Shown in pieces: positions 42,126-51,133 of a stretch of DNA of 64,000 nucleotides. Location of the stretch: contig JABACD010000008.1 of NCBI GenBank assembly GCA_014237855.1, forward strand, positions 1 to 64,000, written 5' to 3'. The translations under genes were made by a program, and so were the position numbers. Source of the DNA: Planctomycetota bacterium (lineage in GTDB: Bacteria > Planctomycetota > UBA1135 > GCA-002686595). Under the pieces are notes generated by a model. That model searched no databases and was not told where the DNA came from. It was given only the letters and a program-made list of their open reading frames with translations. Each line of letters begins with the position of its first letter. Within the stretch, counting starts at the first letter, position 1.

Positions 42126-43436
42126 GTGTCCTACCCGCAGAGCTCATCCGTTCACCGGTACTTCACCCTCGCCGACTCGTTCGTCGAGGTGCGTCAGTTT
42201 GCACCGGAGACAGATGCCCTCGAGGCACCGCGAGGATTGGATCGTGAGGGCTACAGCCGCTTCGTCATTCAGACCTGCATGCCTCAGTTCGACGGGGAGC
42301 TGCTCAGCCAGCTAGAAGCACTGTTTCCCGAGGACCCGCAGATTGCGGAAGACCTGCTGTATGGGATCTGCATCGAGGTCAACCCCTCCCTGGAGATCAA
42401 CTGCGTCAACCTGCGCACAGCTGCCACGGAGCACACCAAGCCAGCCCCCAAGAAGCTCCGGAAGGACGACCCGCTGCGCCGCCTCGGACAGGTGACCCGT
42501 GACCTCGAGAGACAGCTGAAGTCTCGCGTTCACGGCCAGGACGCCGCAGTCGAGAGCCTCTGCAGTGCTGTTCGCAAGGCGGCCGCTGGTCTGTCTGCAC
42601 CTAACCAGCCGCTGGGGAGCTTTCTCCTCGTCGGGCGTACCGGTACGGGCAAGACCGAGCTCTGCCGCCGTCTCGCCATTGCACTCGCGCCGGATGGCAA
42701 TGCTACTGTGAAGAATCTGATCAGGATTGACTGTAGCGAGTTTGCCCTGGCCCATGAGTACAGCAAGTTGATCGGGTCTCCCCCCGGCTACATCGGCCAC
42801 GAGGATGGCGGCCAGCTGACACGCTCCCTGGCGGAGAACCCCACGGCCGTCCTGCTCTTCGACGAGATCGAAAAAGCACACCCGCGCATGCACAACCTGC
42901 TGCTGCAGATTCTCGAGGAAGGCTGCATCACCGATGGACGGGGACAACAGGTCGATCTCAGCAAGAATTTCGTCCTGATGACCTCCAATGCTGGCGCGGA
43001 GGACATTCGAAGCGCATCGAGCACGGTTGGCTTCCACCGCACATCCTCCATTGGGGATGGTGCCCTCTCCAACATCACCGAGCGAGCCCTCGAGAGGATT
43101 TTCAGCCCCGAGTTCCTCGGAAGGCTCGACGAGACCTTGCTCTTCACTGAGCTCGACATCGCTGCGGCTCGCCTGATTGCACAGGATCAGCTAACCGACC
43201 TGGCAGTTCGCGCCAGGCGAACCGGGAGGCGTGTTTGCTTCACAGCCGCCGTGTCGAGGTGGGTAGCCGAGCGCGGCTTCTCAACCCAATTCGGAGCACG
43301 TGAACTGCGCAATGTGATCCGTAGGGAGGTGGAGCCCGCACTCGCAGAGCTCTTCCTACAAGGAAGTAGGAGCAGCCAAGGGCTCATTCGAACCCGTGTC
43401 CAGAACGGAGCCTTGCGCTTCGAATGGGAGGAGTGA
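42126..43436 (+). CDS. ClpB/ClpA-like AAA+ ATPase with a single D2-type module
   Basis: 436 residues, GTG start. About 115 N-terminal residues are of unknown type. Then comes one AAA+ module like the second domain of ClpA/ClpB: 'RVHGQDAAVESLCSAVRKAAAGL', Walker A GRTGTGKT (170-177), pore loop 'GSPPGYIGHEDGGQL' with Tyr222, Walker B LLFDEIEK (243-250), sensor 1 'LMTSNAG', arginine finger region 'EFLGRLDE' and C-terminal domain 'FSTQFGARELRNVIRREVEPALA' with sensor 2. No D1 module, no M-domain. Probably an unfoldase with a special adaptor domain. The kinase gene is divergent. No ribosome site supports the GTG; an internal start is possible. Confidence 0.85.
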   Translation: MSYPQSSSVHRYFTLADSFVEVRQFAPETDALEAPRGLDREGYSRFVIQTCMPQFDGELLSQLEALFPEDPQIAEDLLYGICIEVNPSLEINCVNLRTAATEHTKPAPKKLRKDDPLRRLGQVTRDLERQLKSRVHGQDAAVESLCSAVRKAAAGLSAPNQPLGSFLLVGRTGTGKTELCRRLAIALAPDGNATVKNLIRIDCSEFALAHEYSKLIGSPPGYIGHEDGGQLTRSLAENPTAVLLFDEIEKAHPRMHNLLLQILEEGCITDGRGQQVDLSKNFVLMTSNAGAEDIRSASSTVGFHRTSSIGDGALSNITERALERIFSPEFLGRLDETLLFTELDIAAARLIAQDQLTDLAVRARRTGRRVCFTAAVSRWVAERGFSTQFGARELRNVIRREVEPALAELFLQGSRSSQGLIRTRVQNGALRFEWEE

Positions 43437-43478
43437 CCCTCCCTGAAGGAGTCAAAAGGGTCGAGCTACACATAGAAG

Positions 43479-43514
43479 CACAGCCTTGCCGGGGAGAACC
43501 CTGGCAAGGCTGTG
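43479..43514 (+). terminator. Strong hairpin after the AAA+ ATPase gene
   Basis: CACAGCCTTGCC (43479-43490) pairs with GGCAAGGCTGTG (43503-43514), closed inside by GGG/CCC around GAGAA-type loop bases. It starts 42 bases after the stop. There is no T-run, so it may be a factor-dependent terminator or an RNA-stabilising hairpin. Confidence 0.6.
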
Positions 43515-43619
43515 ATCTTCATGCTCCCCATGCGATGGAAACGGTCCGTCGCGCACTTGTGAATGTCGTGGCGCAAGCTGTGGGGAGACACTCGTTATAT
43601 CTAGCTGTCGGTCGAGAAG

Positions 43620-43644
43620 AAGCGAACCCATATCGCTTTTTTTT
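43620..43644 (+). terminator. Intrinsic terminator (stem plus T-run)
   Basis: AAGCGA (43620-43625) pairs with TCGCTT (43633-43638) around a seven-base loop and runs straight into a T-run to 43644. This is a plausible intrinsic terminator 100 bases after the first hairpin; it either backs that up or ends a short unknown transcript. Confidence 0.6.
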
Positions 43645-43766
43645 GACAAGGAGAATTTTTTGTTCATCGTCGATCGACGTGAACTTCGCGCCATGTTGCT
43701 TGGTGAAGGAACAAGACCTGGTCACAAGTCCTCGACAATCGTGTCGCTAGAGTGATCGAAGTTTCG

Positions 43767-43782
43767 TGCGTGAGTTCACGCA
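43767..43782. repeat. Palindrome TGCGTGA-GT-TCACGCA
   Basis: Perfect seven-base arms with a GT centre. The two-base centre favours a protein-binding site over an RNA hairpin. It has the same GT centre and TG.../...CA inner edges as the palindrome at 44037. Confidence 0.45.
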
Positions 43783-44036
43783 TAGCCATACGCTCGCGAA
43801 GCGCAGGGCCTCGCATGATCAACGCTTGCGAACCAGGAAATGAACACGCATTCACAGGGTGTGCGCGCGCTCTCAGGAAACGGCAGGGCGTTGACTCTAG
43901 ATTGTCACATCCTCCAAGAAATCAGCCCTCATGACCCTCACAAGGCGGTTAGGGCCGACTTCGGGAATCCATCAGGGGTCGATCTGAAGAAGTTGCGCCC
44001 TGTACCCCAGCCAGTACTCGGAAGCACGACATACGA

Positions 44037-44056
44037 GAAAGGGTGGTCACCCTTTC
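44037..44056. promoter_or_regulatory. Palindrome GAAAGGGTG-GT-CACCCTTTC upstream of the 34-codon gene
   Basis: Perfect nine-base arms around GT, 32 bases before the start of the 34-codon gene and 19 before its ribosome binding site. It could be an operator, or in RNA a seven-base stem with loop TGGTCA that acts in the leader. Confidence 0.5.
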
Positions 44057-44088
44057 AAGCCCGTGTCCCCAGGCCAAGGGAGGTTTAT

Positions 44089-44193
44089 ATGTCCCGGCTC
44101 ACAGCGCACGTTTTCTGCAGAACACTGGAAATTTTGATCGGCATTGCTGCCTTCCAGTGGGCTCTGATCATCCAGAAGTGGTCGAGTATCTAG
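44089..44193 (+). CDS. Small membrane peptide (34 residues)
   Basis: ATG 44089 has a near-perfect ribosome binding site, AAGGGAGG, five bases upstream. The peptide starts MSRLTAHVFCRTLEIL, then a hydrophobic stretch (about 14-28, Ile/Ala/Phe/Trp/Leu) and ends QKWSSI, so one membrane helix is likely. The frame is open further upstream, but only this ATG has a ribosome site. A nine-base-arm palindrome precedes it and a short stem (44210-44228) follows. No family was recognised. Confidence 0.5.
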   Translation: MSRLTAHVFCRTLEILIGIAAFQWALIIQKWSSI

Positions 44194-44209
44194 GTTGTTC
44201 ACCCCAGTT

Positions 44210-44228
44210 CCGTCAGTCCTACTGATGG
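44210..44228 (+). terminator. Weak hairpin after the 34-codon gene
   Basis: CCGTCAGT (44210-44217) pairs with ACTGATGG (44221-44228), with one G-T pair and a CCT loop, 16 bases after the stop. There is no T-run. A further GCACCC/GGGTGC hairpin lies at 44307-44321. Confidence 0.35.
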
Positions 44229-44422
44229 GAACGATTCCGGCGGTCATTCAGTAGCAAGCGTGACCTGTCGTGGTCCGCAAGACTCGACCCGAAATGCGTG
44301 GCCTTCGCACCCAGCGGGTGCTTGGTGTTGCCGAATTTTTCGTTTCGAGTCGGATTCTTCGTCCGTGACCTTGCGCCCAGCTCAATTGCCGATGACTCTC
44401 TCGCGCCGAGTGTAGAGAGACG

Positions 44423-45769
<1,347 letters not shown>

Positions 45770-46032
45770 CCCGGAAAATCGGTCCATGGCGGGCTCCGGG
45801 CGGTGCCAGGGGCATCGTGGTGGAAGAAGCCTGAGCTCAGCGCTCCCCGCTCACGCCCCGGCAGCTGGATGCCTCTGGCCCCGGCTCACCCTGATTGGGG
45901 CCTGCCCCCCACCCCGGTTTGGAGCAACTGGGGTATTCGCCCGGTACGCAACCTGTCGGAAACCGACTAGCCTCGAGACTCCCCAAGCACCCCCCCCTAG
46001 ATGGCAAGTGGCCCTCGTCATAGAAGATCGCA

Positions 46033-46407
46033 TTGATTCAACCGAAAGTACTCGTCCTCGAAGAGGATGACCAGGTCGCGAAGCTGATCGAGAACTCGCT
46101 GAAGCGTGAGGGTTATGAGGTCCGCATCGCTCGTGACAGAGCCTGTGCCCTCTCGCAGCAGACCAGCCAGGGATTCGATCCTGACCTGCTCGTCACCGAC
46201 CTGCGGTTGAGCACCAGCTCCGGGCTGACCGTCGCCGACGAGCTTTGCGAACTCCTACCTCTGCTCACGGTGATCGTCACGTCCGGATATGCCTATCCAG
46301 CTCTTGAGGACCAGGGTTGCGAGCACCGCAACTATCACTTCCTGCCCAAGCCTTTCGGAACCAGGGAACTCGTGAATACGGTCAATCAGGCACTCTCCAG
46401 GGTCTGA
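46033..46407 (+). CDS. Stand-alone response-regulator receiver domain
   Basis: 124 residues, TTG start. 'KVLVLEEDDQVAKLIENSLKREGYEVRIA' has the acidic pocket; phosphoacceptor Asp56 lies in 'DLLVTDLRLSTSSGLTVADEL'; the conserved Ser/Thr is in 'VIVTSGYAYP' and Lys in 'FLPKPFGTREL'. All key residues are present. No output domain, so it acts through a partner (CheY/Spo0F-like). No histidine kinase is adjacent. It lies 100 bases before the SurA-like gene. Confidence 0.88.
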   Translation: MIQPKVLVLEEDDQVAKLIENSLKREGYEVRIARDRACALSQQTSQGFDPDLLVTDLRLSTSSGLTVADELCELLPLLTVIVTSGYAYPALEDQGCEHRNYHFLPKPFGTRELVNTVNQALSRV

Positions 46408-46506
46408 GGCGCTCTGGCCGCCGGGCCGGGGATCGAATGCTGTAGGCAGATTGCTCCGCATTGGAGAGGTAATTATCCTGCGAGGCCGCCCCAGCCGAAC
46501 CATCAC

Positions 46507-47934
46507 GTGATTTCCTACATCCTCATGGCCAGCCCATGGCTTGCCAGCCTGTGTCTGCTCCTCCCGACTGTCCAGGGAGCTCCTGCCCCCGCACCCAGGC
46601 CCCAGCAGGCTCCTATCGAGCTGGCTGCCCGCTTCAAGAACGCCCACGTCCTCTTCTCCGAACTCGATGACCTGGTCCTCTCGCGCTACGCGGAGTCCAA
46701 GCTCGGCCGCGAGACGCGACTGTTCATGCTCAAGATGCGAGCGCTGGACTCCATCGCCAGTGAACTCGGCGTCCAGGCCGAGGGTGTTGAGATTCAGCGC
46801 ATGCGCGAGAACATCGAGCAAGAAGTGGTCTCCAACGGAGCTGCCACCAACCTCGAGGATTACCTGTCGAAGCAAGGTGTCTCCATGGACGAGTTCATGG
46901 AGAGCCTGAGGCTGGCCGTCCTGCAATCAAAGCTGGCCAAGCGAGGCCTGGGCATTCCGGAGAGTCAAACAATCACAGGCGAGCAGCAGGAGATGTGGCT
47001 GAACGATCAGATCACCACCAGGGGCCTTGAGGAGTTCCCGGCTCCCTGGGAAGACGGTCTCGTGCTCCGCAATGGGAATGTCCAGCTGGAGCGAGACGAG
47101 TTCATCTCCTTCCTGCGCAAGCGCATGGATCCTGAGGACCTGCGTAATTGCATGTACGAGATCCTTCGAGTCAAGCGCATGAAGGCTCGCATGCCGGACA
47201 TCGATCCAGCCACCCTCGAGGAGGCTATCGACAACGAGATCGAGAACCGGCGCATCGACGTTCAGACGGACGAGAAGTACAAGGGAGTCTCCTATGAGCA
47301 GCTCTTGAGCTCCCAGGGCATTATCTTCAGCAGATGGCGAGACGACCCAAATGTCGTCCAGGCCGCCCTGGCACGCCTCTGGGTCAGGCGCTCCTATGAC
47401 GAGGAGGCCATGCGAGAGGTCTATGAGATCGAGCGGAACCACTTCGATGCCGAGTTCGGAGAAGCTCTCGAGGCCAGCGCCCTGTTCCTGCGCGCGATCA
47501 AGACTCCCAACGAGTTGATCCGCCGAGACTATCCGAAGGCGGAGGATGAACTCACCCAGCTTGCGCTCGGGATCCAGTCCAAGGCCGATTTTGAAGCCGC
47601 AGTCGAGCTGCACTCCGAGGACAACGTCTCACGCAAGCGCAAGGGCTACCTCGGGTGGGTGACGCGAACCGGTTCCTCTGGCCCGAGCCCGGCAAGAGAG
47701 GCGATCTTTGCCTCCCTCGACTCCGGGGCCTACAAACCGACCGATCCGGAGAACTCGGTCTCCCGCCTGGTGGGTCCCGTCCGCACCTCGTCGGGAGTTC
47801 TGTTACTCTGGATCGGTCAGCGCCGTCCCAAACCCTCGTGGAGCACGATGATCGTCTACGTCCACAAGACGTTGCGGCAACGGTTTATCGAAGAAGCAGT
47901 CGATCCCGAACAGGTGATAACCTACCTGGACTAG
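46507..47934 (+). CDS. SurA/parvulin-like exported foldase
   Basis: 475 residues. The GTG start gives a signal-like N-terminus ('MASPWLASLCLLLPTVQGAPA' from ATG 46525, an equally possible start). The middle is helical and SurA-N-like ('RMRENIEQEVVSNGAATNLEDYLSKQGVSMDEFMESLRLAVLQSKL'). Near residue 320-450 is a parvulin-like part ('ALEASALFLRA', 'ADFEAAVELHSEDNVSRKRKGYLGWVTRTG', 'VGPVRTSSGVLLLWIGQRRP'). It probably acts in the periplasm on outer-membrane or secreted proteins. It ends 45 bases before the BMC vertex genes. Confidence 0.75.
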   Translation: MISYILMASPWLASLCLLLPTVQGAPAPAPRPQQAPIELAARFKNAHVLFSELDDLVLSRYAESKLGRETRLFMLKMRALDSIASELGVQAEGVEIQRMRENIEQEVVSNGAATNLEDYLSKQGVSMDEFMESLRLAVLQSKLAKRGLGIPESQTITGEQQEMWLNDQITTRGLEEFPAPWEDGLVLRNGNVQLERDEFISFLRKRMDPEDLRNCMYEILRVKRMKARMPDIDPATLEEAIDNEIENRRIDVQTDEKYKGVSYEQLLSSQGIIFSRWRDDPNVVQAALARLWVRRSYDEEAMREVYEIERNHFDAEFGEALEASALFLRAIKTPNELIRRDYPKAEDELTQLALGIQSKADFEAAVELHSEDNVSRKRKGYLGWVTRTGSSGPSPAREAIFASLDSGAYKPTDPENSVSRLVGPVRTSSGVLLLWIGQRRPKPSWSTMIVYVHKTLRQRFIEEAVDPEQVITYLD

Positions 47935-47979
47935 GACCCTGGTTCGATCCCCGGATTCACAGCCCCAGTACTACGAAAA

Positions 47980-48276
47980 ATGCTCATCGGACAGGTCGTC
48001 GGCAGCGTGGTCGCCACGCAGAAGGATGAGAAGCTTGCCAATCGCAAGCTCCTTCTGGTTCAGGTTCACGATCTGAACAATGAGCCCAAGGAACAATACG
48101 TTGTGGCCATCGACTCTGTCGGTGCCGGTACCAACGACATGGTGCTCTACGCCACCGGCTCAAGTGCCAGACAGACTGACATCACCGACGGACGGCCCTG
48201 CGACGCCGTTGTGATGGCAGTGATCGACTCCTGGGATCTGGGCGGTGACAACATCTACGAGAAGTGGGCCCGCTGA
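47980..48276 (+). CDS. Bacterial microcompartment vertex protein 1 (EutN/CcmL, BMC-P)
   Basis: 98 residues. BMC-P proteins form pentamers that close the vertices of microcompartment shells. The whole protein matches the family: start 'MLIGQVVGSVVATQKDEKLANRKLLLVQ', the loop 'VAIDSVGAGTNDMVLYATGSSAR' and 'CDAVVMAVIDSW'. It is the closest of the three to the consensus. The next vertex gene begins two bases after its stop. No hexamer (BMC-H) or trimer (BMC-T) gene is in the window. Confidence 0.93.
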   Translation: MLIGQVVGSVVATQKDEKLANRKLLLVQVHDLNNEPKEQYVVAIDSVGAGTNDMVLYATGSSARQTDITDGRPCDAVVMAVIDSWDLGGDNIYEKWAR

Positions 48277-48277
48277 G

Positions 48278-48589
48278 ATGTACCTCGCTCGAGTGATCGG
48301 ACGAGTTGTCGCCACGGCTCGCTATCCAGGTATGGAGGAGGTCATCCTCCAGTGGATACAACCCCTCGATGAACGTGGAGAGGACCAGGGAGATGCCCTC
48401 GTGGCCTGTGCTGCGATCCCTAGTGGCCCCGGAGACTTCGTTCACTACGTCGACGGACGCGAGGGGGCCATGGCCCTCGCCGAGACCTTCGTTCCCGTGG
48501 ATGCCGCTATCATTGGCTTCATCGAGGAGGCCACCGTCCTGGGCCAGAAGATCGACGGAATACAGTCGACCAACGAGGGCACCCGCTGA
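48278..48589 (+). CDS. Bacterial microcompartment vertex protein 2 (BMC-P, divergent)
   Basis: 103 residues, ATG 48278. It starts 'MYLARVIGRVVATARYPGMEEVILQWIQPL', as in BMC-P, but the usual 'AIDSVGAGxG' loop is replaced by 'ACAAIPSGPGDFVHYVDG', and the end is 'VDAAIIGFIEEATVLGQ'. It probably forms a pentamer with a different pore-side surface. Its stop overlaps the next start (TGATG). Confidence 0.85.
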   Translation: MYLARVIGRVVATARYPGMEEVILQWIQPLDERGEDQGDALVACAAIPSGPGDFVHYVDGREGAMALAETFVPVDAAIIGFIEEATVLGQKIDGIQSTNEGTR

Positions 48590-48909
48590 TGTTTCTCGCA
48601 GATGTGATCGGAACGGTCGTCTCCCCAGTCCAGATTCCAGAGCTAGAGGGCCAGACCCTGCTCCTGCTCCGACCAGTTACGCCAGACGGGCATGCAACCG
48701 GTAGGACTCGCATCGGAATCGACAAGGCCGGCGCCGGTGAAGGCGATCGAGTGATCGTTCTGGACGAGGGCAACGGCGGGCGGCAGATACTCGGAGACCC
48801 CAGGGCCGCCGTAAAGACCGTCGTGCTAGGGGTCGTGGACTATGTGGAGGAAAACGGCAAGCTCCAGTACGACCATCGCAATTCCGCCAAGCTGGCACCT
48901 CTCGGTTAG
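48589..48909 (+). CDS. Bacterial microcompartment vertex protein 3 (BMC-P)
   Basis: 106 residues. The start 'MFLADVIGTVVSPVQIPELEGQTLLLLRPV', the loop 'IGIDKAGAGEGDRVIVLDEGNGGRQIL' and 'KTVVLGVVDYVE' match BMC-P. It overlaps the previous gene by one base and is followed after 69 bases by the aldolase. Three paralogous vertex genes in a row are typical of planctomycete and verrucomicrobial microcompartment loci. Confidence 0.92.
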   Translation: MFLADVIGTVVSPVQIPELEGQTLLLLRPVTPDGHATGRTRIGIDKAGAGEGDRVIVLDEGNGGRQILGDPRAAVKTVVLGVVDYVEENGKLQYDHRNSAKLAPLG

Positions 48910-48978
48910 ACTGATCGACCGCCTGACCTTCGAATCACTCGTGGACCGCCAGACCCCCCGACTACAACGGAGCTGACC

Positions 48979-49704
48979 TTGGACCTGGAAACGATTGCCT
49001 CACGCTTCGGTTGGTCGGACGAGGAAGTCCGAGCGCGAAACAGCATCTGCGAGATTGGGAAGATCTGCTACCAGCGCGGTCTCATCTCCGCCTCGGACGG
49101 AAACATCTCCGTGCGCCTGTCCGACGATACGGTGATCATCACCCCCGCCGGTGGCATGAAAGGCTTCATGCAATTGGAGCAACTCACCCGTATCGATCTG
49201 GCTGGGAACCTGGTTGATGGCCGCGGAAAGAACTCCACGGAGACTGGAATCCACCTGGTTTGTTACCAGGAGCGCCCGGACATCCGTGCTGTGCTGCACT
49301 GTCATCCTCCACATGCCGTAGCGCTCTCCGTGGCAGAGATCGACATGCAGATGCCGATCATTCCCGAGATGGTCGTCACCATTGGTGGCATACCCACGAC
49401 CCCCTTCGCCACGCCTGGTACACACGAGCTCGGTGACTCCATTCGAGAGGTGGTTCGCTGCTCAGACACGCTGGTCATGAGAAATCATGGCTCCGTCACC
49501 GTTGGAGGCAACCTCCTCGATGCCTTCAAGAAGCTGGACATGCTGGAGCACACCGCGCGCATCCTCTGGCTTGCTCACACGGTCAAGGGAGGATTGGAGC
49601 CGCTCTCTGACGAGGCGGTGCGCAAGCTGCTCGACACTCGCCAGCAGCTCGGTCTCGGGGGCCGCAACACCCTGGAGAATCGCTGCGGACTCCAGGGTAG
49701 CTGA
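48979..49704 (+). CDS. Class II aldolase (L-fuculose-phosphate aldolase-like)
   Basis: 241 residues, TTG start with ACGGAG seven bases upstream. The family splits L-fuculose- or rhamnulose-phosphate into dihydroxyacetone phosphate and lactaldehyde with a zinc ion. 'QRGLISASDGNISVRL', 'TPAGGMKGFM', the catalytic Glu in 'KNSTETGIHL', zinc ligands in 'VLHCHPPHAVAL' and the third His in 'VMRNHGSVTVGG' are all present. In planctomycete microcompartments such an aldolase feeds lactaldehyde to the shell's aldehyde dehydrogenase; here it is the only enzyme beside the vertex genes. Confidence 0.92.
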   Translation: MDLETIASRFGWSDEEVRARNSICEIGKICYQRGLISASDGNISVRLSDDTVIITPAGGMKGFMQLEQLTRIDLAGNLVDGRGKNSTETGIHLVCYQERPDIRAVLHCHPPHAVALSVAEIDMQMPIIPEMVVTIGGIPTTPFATPGTHELGDSIREVVRCSDTLVMRNHGSVTVGGNLLDAFKKLDMLEHTARILWLAHTVKGGLEPLSDEAVRKLLDTRQQLGLGGRNTLENRCGLQGS

Positions 49705-49732
49705 CGATCAATCACCGGCAGCATGACAGCTG

Positions 49733-49748
49733 CTCCAGGGCACTGGAG
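49733..49748. terminator. Hairpin between convergent aldolase and asd genes
   Basis: CTCCAG (49733-49738) pairs with CTGGAG (49743-49748) around GGCA in the 64-base space between two convergent genes. Likely a bidirectional terminator, though without a T-run. Confidence 0.45.
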
Positions 49749-49768
49749 AGCATCAAGCCCAGCTCGAT

Positions 49769-50818
49769 CTAGAACCGACCGGTCGCCAGGGCCAGCTCGG
49801 CCAGCAAGATTGATCCGCCGGCTGCACCTCGCACCGTGTTGTGGCTCAGCGTTGTGAACATCCACTCCCGGGGACTCCGCTCGCGAATCCGTCCGACGTG
49901 AACTGTCATGCCGCCACCAGCATCACGGTGCAGTGCAGGCTGCGGAGAGGCATCGTCCTCGTGGACCTCGATTGCCGGGTCTGGTGCACTTGGCAACTCG
50001 AGATCCTGGGGCATCCCGCCGAAGTTCCGCCAGGTGTGGAGTAGCTCGTCCCGCCTCGCCTCCTCCTCGAGTTCCACTGTCACGCAGAGCGTATGCCCGT
50101 CCATGACCGGAACACGGTTGCACTGGGCGGCCAGCTCGAATGACGCGGGAATCACCCCGTCGCCAGCGAAGGTCCCCAGGATCTTGAACGCCTCGCGTTC
50201 GAGTTTTTCTTCCTCGCCTGGGATGAAGGGCACAACGTTGGCCAGCATCCCCAGGGTCCTCGTTGTTGGCATGCCAGCTCCGGAGATTGCCTGAAGCGTC
50301 ACGACTGAGACACGTGCGAGGCCATAGCGGTCCTGAAGTGGCTTTAGAGCCAGTGTCAGCCCGATGGTCGAGCAGTTCGGGTTGCACATGATCCCCCCTT
50401 GCCAATCGGTCTGGCTCTCTAGCAATTCGATGTGCTCGGGGTTGATCTCCGGCACAATCAGCGGCACCTGCGGCTCCATACGCCACGAGCCCGCGTTTGA
50501 GCAAACCAGCTTGCCCTGGCGTGCCAGCTGATGTTCGGCCTCCCTGGCCACGCTTGCATCGAGCGCTGAGAAACACAGGTCCGAATCCACCTCGGCACCC
50601 ACCGGGCGGACCGTGAGCCCAGCGAGGCCGGCTGGCCGTGGGGCTGGCACAATCCAATCAGCGGCATCGTAGTAAGCCCTTCCCGCCGACCGTGGTGAGG
50701 CAAGCAGCTCACGCACCTCGAACCAGGGGTGATTGTCCAGCAGCGCAACGAAGCGCTGTCCGACCGTACCAGTAGCTCCAAGCACTGCTACTGGAATTCG
50801 AGTCTCATCGGCGGTCAT
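49769..50818 (-). CDS. asd: Aspartate-semialdehyde dehydrogenase
   Basis: 349 residues. It reduces aspartyl phosphate to aspartate semialdehyde with NADPH, on the way to lysine, threonine, methionine and diaminopimelate. 'VAVLGATGTVGQRFVALLDNHPWFEV' is the nucleotide site; the catalytic Cys149 lies in 'MCNPNCSTIGL'; 'QAISGAGMPTTR' and the C-terminal 'HNTVRGAAGGSILLAELAL' follow. The sequence type is that of the archaeal/fungal branch. It begins 21 bases after the small membrane protein gene and is probably the last gene of the pgi-led operon. Confidence 0.95.
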   Translation of the reverse strand: MTADETRIPVAVLGATGTVGQRFVALLDNHPWFEVRELLASPRSAGRAYYDAADWIVPAPRPAGLAGLTVRPVGAEVDSDLCFSALDASVAREAEHQLARQGKLVCSNAGSWRMEPQVPLIVPEINPEHIELLESQTDWQGGIMCNPNCSTIGLTLALKPLQDRYGLARVSVVTLQAISGAGMPTTRTLGMLANVVPFIPGEEEKLEREAFKILGTFAGDGVIPASFELAAQCNRVPVMDGHTLCVTVELEEEARRDELLHTWRNFGGMPQDLELPSAPDPAIEVHEDDASPQPALHRDAGGGMTVHVGRIRERSPREWMFTTLSHNTVRGAAGGSILLAELALATGRF

Positions 50819-50839
50819 TCTGTCTCCCCGCGGGCTAGC

Positions 50840-51133
50840 TCAGATGAAGTGCTCCAGGGCCCTCTCAAGCAGAGGGAACCAAATCATCAGGGCAACAACC
50901 AGCAGGCAAAGATATACGGGATCGAAAAGTGTGGCCCGCAAGGCAAAACGCAGGACCTGAAGCCGGGAAAAAGACTCGGGAATCCCGTACTCACGCCCCA
51001 GCTTCGTCCAGTAGCGCACCATTGCGAGGAGTCGAAACAGGCTACGAATGGTCCAGAAGCCGAAGAGGCCAAGGGTGAACAGCCTCATCATGAAATAGGG
51101 GCTGGCCAGCCCATTGTCCACCAGGCCGATCAT
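50840..51133 (-). CDS. Small membrane protein of unknown function
   Basis: 97 residues with at least two hydrophobic helices: one near 15-38 ('[25 protein letters not shown]') and one near 72-88 ('[18 protein letters not shown]'). Between them is a basic amphipathic part ('[26 protein letters not shown]'). Its start overlaps the stop of the three-repeat protein (ATGA), so the two are probably partners. No family was recognised. Confidence 0.65.
   Translation of the reverse strand: MIGLVDNGLASPYFMMRLFTLGLFGFWTIRSLFRLLAMVRYWTKLGREYGIPESFSRLQVLRFALRATLFDPVYLCLLVVALMIWFPLLERALEHFI

Larger units (their letters stand above)
43437..44422. other. Long intergenic region with hairpins, palindromes and small ORFs
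   Basis: 986 bases between the AAA+ gene and the MATE gene, with locally AT-rich stretches. It contains two terminator-like hairpins, two near-perfect palindromes with a GT centre, a 34-codon membrane-peptide gene and a doubtful 31-codon frame (TTG 43660, AAGGAG six bases upstream, starting MFIVDRREL). No tRNA was found. Confidence 0.5.

Noticed and set aside
47935-47965. tRNA-like T-loop string GGTTCGATCC
   Set aside because: The flanking stem has a mismatch, the preceding bases are the end of the SurA-like gene, and no acceptor, D or anticodon arm can be formed.
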